64,000 nt of DNA from Bacteroidetes bacterium 47-18. GTDB taxonomy: Bacteria; Bacteroidota; Bacteroidia; Chitinophagales; Chitinophagaceae. Where the stretch lies: assembly GCA_001897155.1 (NCBI GenBank), contig MKSF01000026.1:1-64000 (forward strand). The letters run 5' to 3'. Below the pieces are notes generated by a model. The model saw only the letters and a list, made by a program, of their open reading frames with translations. It had not been told where the DNA came from and made no database searches. This document shows, piece by piece, positions 1 through 6,405 of this stretch. The first letter of the stretch is position 1, and the number at the start of each line of letters is the position of its first letter. Both the position numbers and the translations under genes were made by a program.

Positions 1-12
1 TAAAAATAGGTT

Positions 13-656
13 ATGTGTCCTTATTGTGCTGCCGACTGTATTCGATATGGCAAAAGCAATACCGGAACTTCACGATTCCGTTGTAAATCGTGCAAAAGAA
101 CGCACGTTTCGCATTATGTTTACCGTGCCTGCCATCCTTCTCTTCCGGAGAACGTGTCAGGTTATCTTAAAGATGGTTGTGGCATACGAGGTATATCACG
201 GCTGCTGAGCATATCAGCCTCCATAGTGCTCCGCATAATTTTACGTATAGCTAATAGGATTAGAAAACCTTTGGTCCCAATTGGTAAGGAATATGAGCTG
301 GACGAACTAAGAACTTACATAAAAACGATGCGCCAACCCTTTTGGGTGGCTTATGCCATACGAAAGGATACCGGGGCAGTGGTTGTTTTACTGTCGGGAA
401 GCGGAACCTTAATAGCCTGAAAAGTGTTGTCAGAACGCTGCTTCTATCTTCAGCTACTAAAGTTTATACTGATAAGCTGCCGCATTACAGATCATTAATT
501 CCAAAGAGCATTCATAAAGTCACTCCTTATGGCACCAACCATATCGAACGGAGGAATCTGACATTGCGTACGCACCTGAAACGCTTGTTCCGGCGAACGA
601 TCTGCTTTAGTAAAAGTGCGGTGATGCTGACAGCCTGCCTAAAGATTTATTTCTGA
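13..656 (+). pseudogene. IS1-family transposase, frameshifted
   Basis: Two overlapping frames make one IS1-type DDE transposase. Frame 13-420 has an N-terminal zinc ribbon (CPYC, then CKSC near residue 24) and an InsA-like helix-turn-helix region, then enters the catalytic part (WVAYAIRKDTGAVV). Frame 342-656 continues it (FTVGKRN, then GTNHIERRNLTLRTHLKRL and RRTICFSKS), the conserved IS1 C-terminus. The switch falls at the T-run 386-389: one extra T would join the halves, so a one-base deletion is the simplest reading. IS1 elements can use -1 frameshifting, but I see no canonical slippery heptamer here. The left end of the element lies outside the window; the right end must lie between 657 and about 690, where rhs coding sequence resumes. 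I found no clear terminal inverted repeat. Family assignment is firm; activity is doubtful. Confidence 0.85.
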
Positions 657-665
657 GGCTGATAG

Positions 666-1643
666 ATTCAAAAACACCCAAAAAACATATATCTTAGTGC
701 TAACCTAAGTTCTTTTACAGATTATTATCCATTCGGTATGCCTATGCCGGGAAGGAACAAAAGCCTTGAAAAATACAGGTTCGGATTCAAAACCCAGGAG
801 CAGGAAAATGAAGCGTATGGTAAGGGAAATCTCAATTCTGCGCTTTACTGGATGTATGACACCCGTATAGCAAGGAGGTGGAACAAAGATCCTAAACCTA
901 ATCCGTCCTTTAGCCAATATGCAGTTTTTGAAAATAATTCCGTTCTGTTTTCAGATAAGTCAGGCGATACAACTGATGTTTATACATTAACGGGATTGTT
1001 GCTTGGCAGAGTCAATGATAATCTTCCCAATCAGGCTCACTTCGTGGATTCTAAGGCTAAGGTTACCTTCGATACATATGTAATATCGGGAGAAAATGCG
1101 AATACTGTTGGAAAAATGATAAGAAAACACTCAATTGCTTTTATGGGTAAAAATTCCGCTAAGAGCTTAAAAGATATTTCAATGCGATCTGCTAAAATTG
1201 ATATTGACCCTCACCATAGTGGTCAAGAAGTGATATTCATTGGGCAAATAGACGAAAATAAAGAGATAATTTTCACAGACATGGTTCTTCCCAATACTGC
1301 CTGTTTTAGAGGAGATGCAATAAAGGTTCCCATAAAAAACATTCTTGATTACTACGATCAAAATGGAGGAAGTCGTATTTGTCTCACAGCATTAGGTCAT
1401 ATTCATGTCACTGGATATTTTAGAACAGTACTTGATAAGGGTGGATACAGATCATCTCTTACCAGGCAACAATTGATGAACCATTATAGAGACCCTTCGG
1501 GTTCGCCAGGCAACACAGATTATCTCGACCATGGGACAAATGCTATCAGAATTATTGGTTCTCCCGTAGGCGCAACAATTTATAGCACAGAAGGTTATTA
1601 TGATAAAGAAAAGAATGCCTATTACTATGAATGGTTTAAATAA
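666..1643 (+). pseudogene. 3' part of an RHS-repeat toxin gene, possible JAB/JAMM-like tip
   Basis: The frame opens at 666 after an upstream stop and runs into the RHS-associated core (SFTDYYPFGMPMPGR, then YRFGF, then MYDTRIARRW near residues 40-48 counted from the ATG at 738). Everything upstream of the core is missing, apparently removed or separated by the IS1 element. The ~240 residues after the core are the variable effector tip. From the 738 start I see E164 in a GQEVIFIG segment, H221-x-H223 (GHIH), and S254/S256 with D261 (DPSGSPGNTD). This order recalls the E / HxH / SxxD ligand set of JAB/JAMM metallopeptidases, which occur as polymorphic-toxin tips, but a ~30-residue stretch separates HIH from the serine, so the assignment is tentative. 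The lipoprotein gene 11 nt downstream is the candidate immunity gene. Without its shell and signal peptide the tip is probably not exported. Confidence 0.7.
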
Positions 1644-1654
1644 ACTTTAAAAAA

Positions 1655-2340
1655 ATGAAATACATAAATTTATTTGGCGCGTTCGTCATAATCACAATTT
1701 TTCTGTCTTGCAATAATTCAGAGCCTTCTAAACCTATAATTTATGACTTAGGACCTGCAAACCTTGAAATCCCGACAGATTCAAATAGGGAATTCAACTT
1801 TGAAAATAGCCAACGTTTTCAATTCTACCTTAAAGATCTTACTCCAGAGAAAAAAGTTTCTGCGACAAAAGATTATTTGACTTGGTTTTATGTATTTGGT
1901 CAGGAAGGTTTTTGGAATGCAGGCGAATACGATATGTATGCTGTATATCTATATAAATTGGATGATGGCCAAAAAAGTTTTACGTATATACAGTAAAATC
2001 GAAAAATGGCTTTATGACTGCAAGTTTAGTTGTTTCTCCAAATTTTAATGTGCTCGATCCAAACAGAGCAAATGACAAAAGAAGAATGCTTTATGAAGGT
2101 AGTTCAGCATTTAGGTTTGTATCCGAAAGCACAATCAACACCTTCAAAAACATATTGAATGCTGCTGTCAGCAAAAAGAATGTTGAAAAAATCTTTTACA
2201 GTGAATATGATGATCCCTTCAGAGCTTTATATTACTACGATGGTCGCAAGTATCACATGGACGGTGATGAAACTTTAACCGAAGAAGGGCTAAATACAAT
2301 AGATAGCCTGTTCCGGCGATCCGATATTTTCAAGAAATAG
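1655..2340 (+). pseudogene. Candidate immunity lipoprotein, copy 1 (frameshifted)
   Basis: Starts 11 nt after the toxin-tip stop. It has a signal peptide with lipobox (IFLSC, Cys near residue 19) and is closely similar over its whole length to the intact 228-aa protein at 3681-4367. The frame breaks in the A-run 1971-1976: the reading ends at 1996, and the remainder continues in another frame to 2340. Adding one A restores DGQKKFYVYTVKSKNGF, matching the intact copy, so this is a single-base deletion. Its place directly behind the toxin tip and its membrane anchor suggest a periplasm-facing immunity protein. That role is inferred from position; I do not recognise the family. Confidence 0.75.
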
Positions 2341-2384
2341 CTAACGGTTCTTTGTCAAAAAAAGAATGACTCTTTTACGAATGG
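2267..2384 (+). repeat. 118-bp direct repeat, copy 1
   Basis: Repeated at 3547-3664 (offset exactly 1280 bp) with one difference seen (ggcgatcc against ggcaatcc). It spans the 3' end of the lipoprotein gene, its stop, and a short tail reading FYEWVK/FYEWFK-stop that matches the last residues (YYEWFK) of the toxin tip at 1643. Both copies share the same one-T deletion in that tail, so the tail was already decayed when it was duplicated. Confidence 0.85.
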
Positions 2385-2389
2385 GTTAA

Positions 2390-2500
2390 ATAAAAACAAA
2401 TGAATTACAATCTAAATTTGGACAACCTAATGTGTATGAGTGGAAATTGAAAAAACCTGATGATACAGGATTTAAGTATTTACCGGCAAAAAATAAATGA
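2390..2500 (+). pseudogene. Orphan 3' tail of a second toxin gene
   Basis: An open stretch without its own start encodes about 36 residues, including SKFGQPNVYEWKLKKPDD and YLPAKNK, ending in TGA at 2498-2500. The stop overlaps the ATG of the next gene at 2497-2499 (ATGA). It reads like the displaced C-terminus of a protein whose body is gone. In polymorphic toxin loci, tips and immunity genes commonly overlap this way. The parent family is not recognisable from so short a fragment. Confidence 0.45.
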
Positions 2501-3504
2501 AAACCATATTAATATCCAAAAAACTATTTATGAAAAAAGTATTATTTCTTCTGTTAAAACTATTTTTGTTTAGCATAATCGTGAAAGCTGGCAATCGTCA
2601 TTTATACTATACAAATAATTACTACCTGACAAATGTTATTGTTCAAAATGATACTACTCTGAAAACTATTGATATTTTGAGAGATAGAATTATTAATGAT
2701 GATATTGCTGACAGTTCATTCTTTACTTTCAAGGATTATGTGAATTTGGATTACGAGGATATTGACAAAATAATGTTCTATGTCTATAATAAATCTGATA
2801 ACGTAATTAGCTTAAATAGACAGAAACATAATCCCTTTTATAAATGTTGGCTTGTCAATGCGTACAAAGATTATTTTAATAGAATAAATGTACTCATCAA
2901 AGTCGTTGAGCTTGAAGATATATTGTTTTATAAGGAAAACATTAGTGTTAAATCTCATTATTCAAATTATTATCTGCATAATTCTGATTGGCAAGATTCC
3001 AGTTCAGTCTTATATTTAGTAAAAGATATTGAAGCTCACTGTGAAATAAAAAAATCCGATGAAACAGTTAACAACATTAAATCCTATGCACCACTGAAAG
3101 CAAATAGTATTGATTTTAGAAGTGTAGGATCCACAAGGTATCCCGATGTTAAGATTTATAATATTCTAACTGACCTATTGGGCTACAATGAAGTTATGGT
3201 TCAGAAAGATTGGCAATCCAATTATTATATAAATCATCAGTTAGATAGTTTTGAAATGTATATTTTGGATTTGAAAATCAAAAAATCAAACCATAAGATG
3301 CTTAAAAAGAATAAATTAATTGGATTGGCATATAAAGATCGCTATGGTCGAGTAGATGTTTATCTGTACAAAAAAAATAAATCAAGAATCACTACGTCTA
3401 CAAAGATAGAATGGTATAGTTTTAAAGATCTTCATAACACTTTGTCTAATTGTGGTACTCAACCTTTGTACGATTATAAATATCTCCAAAATTTTGAATT
3501 ATAG
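2497..3504 (+). CDS. Exported protein of unknown function, possible immunity protein
   Basis: 335 aa from 2497, or 324 aa from the second ATG at 2530 (MKKVLFLLLKLFLFSIIVKAG), which places the signal peptide right at the N-terminus. The 2497 ATG overlaps the stop of the preceding tail fragment (ATGA), arguing that it was once translationally coupled to a toxin gene. The mature part is rich in Tyr, Asn, Asp and Lys and AT-rich in codon choice, typical of recently acquired cargo. I see no lipobox, further membrane segment or known motif. It is flanked by fragments of the neighbouring lipoprotein module, so it looks inserted between two copies. The immunity role is inferred from position only. 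Confidence 0.65.
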   Translation: MKTILISKKLFMKKVLFLLLKLFLFSIIVKAGNRHLYYTNNYYLTNVIVQNDTTLKTIDILRDRIINDDIADSSFFTFKDYVNLDYEDIDKIMFYVYNKSDNVISLNRQKHNPFYKCWLVNAYKDYFNRINVLIKVVELEDILFYKENISVKSHYSNYYLHNSDWQDSSSVLYLVKDIEAHCEIKKSDETVNNIKSYAPLKANSIDFRSVGSTRYPDVKIYNILTDLLGYNEVMVQKDWQSNYYINHQLDSFEMYILDLKIKKSNHKMLKKNKLIGLAYKDRYGRVDVYLYKKNKSRITTSTKIEWYSFKDLHNTLSNCGTQPLYDYKYLQNFEL

Positions 3505-3546
3505 ACTGGTAATTAGGAATAAATATTCCGAATTTATTAGGCGCTT

Positions 3547-3664
3547 ATGAAACTTTAACCGAAGAAGGGCTAAATACAATAGATAGCCTGTTCCGGCAAT
3601 CCGATATTTTCAAGAAATAGCTAACGGTTCTTTGTCAAAAAAAGAATGACTCTTTTACGAATGG
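3547..3664 (+). repeat. 118-bp direct repeat, copy 2
   Basis: Partner of 2267-2384. It holds an orphan 3' fragment of the lipoprotein gene (up to the stop at 3618-3620) and the frameshifted toxin tail, which ends FYEWFK-stop just past the repeat. The intact lipoprotein gene begins 16 nt after the repeat, the same order (toxin tail, then lipoprotein) as at 1643-1655. Confidence 0.85.
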
Positions 3665-3680
3665 TTCAAATAAAAATCAA

Positions 3681-4367
3681 ATGAAATACATAAAATTATT
3701 TGGCACGTTAGCCTTAATCTCAATTTTTCTGTCTTGCAATAATTCAGAGCCTTCCAAACCTATAATCTATGATTTAGGGCCTGCAAACCTTGAAATCCCG
3801 ACAGATTCAAATAAAGAATACAACTTTGAAAATAGCCAACGATTTAAACTGTACCTTAATGATGCCACTCCGGAAAGAAAGATAGCTGCTGTAAAAGATT
3901 ACTTGACCTGGTTTCACATAATTGGTCAGGAAGATTTTTGGAATGCAGGCGAATATGATATGTATGCTGTTTATTTATATGAAGCCTATGATGGTCAAAA
4001 AAAATTCCATGTGTACACAATAAAATCTAAAAAAGGGTTTGCAAGTGCAAGTTTAGTCATTTCTTCAAATTTTAATGTGCTCGATCCAAACAGAGCAAAT
4101 GACAAAAGAAAAATGTTTTATGAAGGCAATTCCGGATTTAGATTTGTCTCCGAAAGCACCATAGATACCTTCAAAAGCGTATTGAATGTTGCTGTCAGCA
4201 AAAAGAATATTGATAAAGTTCTTTACGCTAAATATGATGACCCTTTCAAAGCTTTATATTACTACGATGGTCGCAAATATCACCTGGACGCTCATGAAAC
4301 TTTAACCGAAGAAGGCTTAAATACAATAGACAGCCTATTCAGGCAGTCTGATATTTTCGAGAAATAA
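3681..4367 (+). CDS. Candidate immunity lipoprotein, intact copy 2
   Basis: 228 aa. N-terminal signal peptide with lipobox (ISIFLSC, Cys19), so a lipidated envelope protein. The mature domain begins with a Ser/Pro-rich linker (SEPSKPIIYDLGP), then a mixed alpha/beta domain with conserved-looking patches (DYLTWFHIIGQEDFWNAG, NVLDPNRANDKR, YYYDGRKYH). It is the full-length paralogue of the broken gene at 1655-2340. The decayed toxin tail directly upstream suggests an orphan immunity gene kept after its toxin was lost, which would protect against kin carrying that toxin. The family is not one I recognise; the function is inferred from position. Confidence 0.75.
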   Translation: MKYIKLFGTLALISIFLSCNNSEPSKPIIYDLGPANLEIPTDSNKEYNFENSQRFKLYLNDATPERKIAAVKDYLTWFHIIGQEDFWNAGEYDMYAVYLYEAYDGQKKFHVYTIKSKKGFASASLVISSNFNVLDPNRANDKRKMFYEGNSGFRFVSESTIDTFKSVLNVAVSKKNIDKVLYAKYDDPFKALYYYDGRKYHLDAHETLTEEGLNTIDSLFRQSDIFEK

Positions 4368-4450
4368 TGTTGGCCTAAATTTTTGACACTTTAATTAATC
4401 TCCTGGATATGCGTTTATTTTATTTTTAACTTTTTTATAATTAGTTGAAT

Positions 4451-4683
4451 ATGCCTAAGTGTAAAAAATGCAGTGGAAATCCAGAGATGGAATACTGCAA
4501 AACAATCGAAATAGGAAATCCACATCCATAAGTGTCCACAATGCTACTAATAATGTAAGAAATGGACATCCCATCTTAGGTTGGGTCAGTCAAGCTGTCA
4601 ACGCGGGCAGGGTGCTGGTCAACGCTATTAGTGTAATCAAAGTATATCAATGTCCAGACTGCAACGTAAAAAGTTCATATTAG
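4451..4683 (+). pseudogene. Small zinc-ribbon-like protein, frameshifted
   Basis: The frame from ATG 4451 gives MPKCKKCSGNPEMEYC and stops after ~26 residues. A third frame holds KCPQCY around 4530. The longer frame ending at 4683 gives NGHPILGWVSQAVNAG then QCPDCN near its end. Three CxxC knuckles spread over three frames are what a broken small zinc-ribbon protein would leave, with lesions around 4510-4560. No function can be assigned. Confidence 0.4.
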
Positions 4684-4743
4684 CGTGGAAATAATAGATG
4701 ATTTTGGGTTTGCTCAATCGCTCAGTCAGTTAAACAGTCATTT

Positions 4744-5330
4744 TATGATAGCGTTTTTATTGAACTGTACCGCATTTATTTAGACAATGCAGAAGAACAG
4801 GAATAAAAAAAGCGAACACCTGAAACGTTGTTTTTGATACATCAAATAATGAGCAGGTTAATTTTAACGAATCAGAAAATAAAAGCCTGCATAGCAAAAA
4901 AACTGCTATTGGGCAACTACAAGAAGTTTGTAAAAAATCCTTTTGACGAAAAGCAAAAGATTGTGCAGGAAATAGACCGTTTGAATGCAAGGCTTTCGGT
5001 AGCTACTATCTGAAACTATTGATGACGAGGAATACCTCGAAACCAAAAGAGAGTGCAAAGAACAGATTGAGAAATTGGAAGAAAAGTTGAGCAAAGACGG
5101 TTCTGATGCCAAGAAAATCAATATAGATAAGTCTTTGGACAGGGCATTGCAGTATGTTGATAGTATTCCAAAAAATGTACAGCGAGGGCGAAATCAACAC
5201 AAGGAGAGATATAATTGGTTCGATATTCCCTGAAAAATTGGAATTTGACGGAAAGACTTATCGAACCACAAGAATGAACGTAATTGCAAACCGTATCTTT
5301 CAGACAAACAACGATTTATCCCAAAATAAA
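4744..5330 (+). pseudogene. Relic of the C-terminal half of a large serine recombinase
   Basis: Pieces in different frames read VFIELYRIYLDNAEEQE, KKRTPET, DEKQKIVQEIDRLNARLS, TIDDEEYLETKRECKEQIEKL (split across frames) and NTRRDIIGSIFPEKLEF followed by DGKTYRT. This order matches the C-terminal coiled-coil segment of Bacteroidota large serine recombinases. At least four frame breaks are visible (near 4800, 4850, 5012 and 5160) and the catalytic N-terminus is absent. It runs up to the terminator of the tRNA-Glu gene at 5371, so it probably marks an old integration next to that tRNA. Confidence 0.75.
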
Positions 5331-5331
5331 A

Positions 5332-5366
5332 ACAGGAAAAGCGATAGTAATAATCACTTTTCCTGT
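5332..5366 (-). terminator. Terminator of tRNA-Glu copy 1
   Basis: A 13-bp stem (acaggaaaag... with one wobble) around a short loop, followed on the minus strand by a T-rich run. It begins 5 nt beyond the 3' end of the minus-strand tRNA. Confidence 0.75.
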
Positions 5367-5370
5367 CAAG

Positions 5371-5442
5371 TACCACGTACGGGAATCGAACCCGTGATTC
5401 CTCCGTGAAAGGGAGGCGTCTTAACCCCTTGACCAACGCGGC
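5371..5442 (-). tRNA. tRNA-Glu (anticodon TTC), copy 1
   Basis: 72 nt. On the minus strand the acceptor GCCGCGT pairs with ACGTGGT (two G-U wobbles) with A as discriminator. The anticodon stem-loop is CCTCC-CTTTCAC-GGAGG, giving TTC, and the T-arm is ACGGGTTCGAATCCCGT. CCA is not encoded. Identical copies lie at 25133 and 31027. Confidence 0.97.
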
Positions 5443-5500
5443 GGGATGTTTTTATAGAAATAAGAACTTTTAACTCTGCAGGCGATTGCCTTTCGAGTTG

Positions 5501-5532
5501 CAAATGTATATCAGGTTTTTCAATTGACCAAA
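5501..5532 (-). promoter_or_regulatory. Promoter of tRNA-Glu copy 1
   Basis: Minus-strand TTTG-N20-TACATTTG, matching the Bacteroidota consensus TTTG / TAnnTTTG. The -7 element lies about 58 nt upstream of the tRNA 5' end. Confidence 0.65.
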
Positions 5533-5646
5533 AAAACAGCGGAAATTTTTTACTGTTTTATATCTTTCACTGCCGGTCCTTTCCGGTAGAGGAAGGGTGC
5601 CTGCGTCACGGCATACTGTTACAGGTAAGCTAACCGGTATATTATG

Positions 5647-6405
5647 TCAGGTCATCCGTCCCCTGATGGCATTAAGGAACTCTTCCCGCTTGCGTTGCGA
5701 TACGTTCAGCTCTGTATTGTCGCTCATCAGTACCGTGCCGCCGCGGCCATGCTGGTACTGCTGCAAGTGATCGGGATTGATAAGGTGCTGGTGATGTATC
5801 CTTATAAAGCCGGCGTCCTTTAATATCATTTCGTAATGCCCCAGGTTACGGCATACGATCACCGGTTTACGGTCGGTAAAGTGGAACAGGGTATAGTTAT
5901 CCGATGCTTCACAGCGGATAATATTGTCAATGCATACGTAAATGAAGCCATTGGTCGTGGGCAGGTCTATTTTGGCTTTGGGCGCCGGGGTCTGCTGGAG
6001 GCTGGCCAGCAGTTCGTCAAAACGCCCGGCCAGTTGCTGCCGGGAGCAATATTGCAGGGCCCGCTCCACAGCGGCGATCAGGTCCTGTACATTCACCGGC
6101 TTCAGGATATAGTCAAGGGCATGCTGCCTGATGGCCTGGAGCGCATAATGATCGTACGCGGTAACAAATATGGTCTGAAAGCGGGGTTGGGGTATCTCTC
6201 TGAAGAGCGCGAAGCCATTATCCTTAGGCATGTTAATATCGAGGAACACCAGCATGGGCGCATGCTGCTCAATGGCCGTTACCGCGGCGGCTACGGAATC
6301 TGCTTCTCCTATAACCTGCACGGCAGGGCAGTAGCGTTCCAGGAAATGGCGCAGGGTTTGCCTGCTGCCTTCTTCATCGTCAACGATTAGGGTGGTTAAG
6401 ATCAT
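5647..6405 (-). CDS. LytTR-family response regulator
   Basis: 252 aa cytoplasmic DNA-binding regulator. Receiver domain at residues 1-120 with acidic D9/D10, phospho-acceptor D56 (VFLDINMP) and the VTAY switch segment; LytTR DNA-binding domain at about 145-250 (NYTLFHF, FIRIHHQHLINP). Its start overlaps the stop of the upstream histidine kinase gene by 4 nt (ATGA), so the two are translationally coupled and form a cognate LytS/LytR-type pair. Direct targets of such regulators are usually nearby or autoregulatory, but none is evident from sequence. Confidence 0.92.
   Translation of the reverse strand: MILTTLIVDDEEGSRQTLRHFLERYCPAVQVIGEADSVAAAVTAIEQHAPMLVFLDINMPKDNGFALFREIPQPRFQTIFVTAYDHYALQAIRQHALDYILKPVNVQDLIAAVERALQYCSRQQLAGRFDELLASLQQTPAPKAKIDLPTTNGFIYVCIDNIIRCEASDNYTLFHFTDRKPVIVCRNLGHYEMILKDAGFIRIHHQHLINPDHLQQYQHGRGGTVLMSDNTELNVSQRKREEFLNAIRGRMT

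Noticed and set aside
5154-5408. Open frame ending in a PRTGIEPV tail
   Set aside because: The last residues are the translated complement of tRNA-Glu (a common artefact); only the first part is real recombinase relic.
5836-6390. 184-codon plus-strand frame
   Set aside because: Antisense to the response regulator gene, whose domains are unmistakable.
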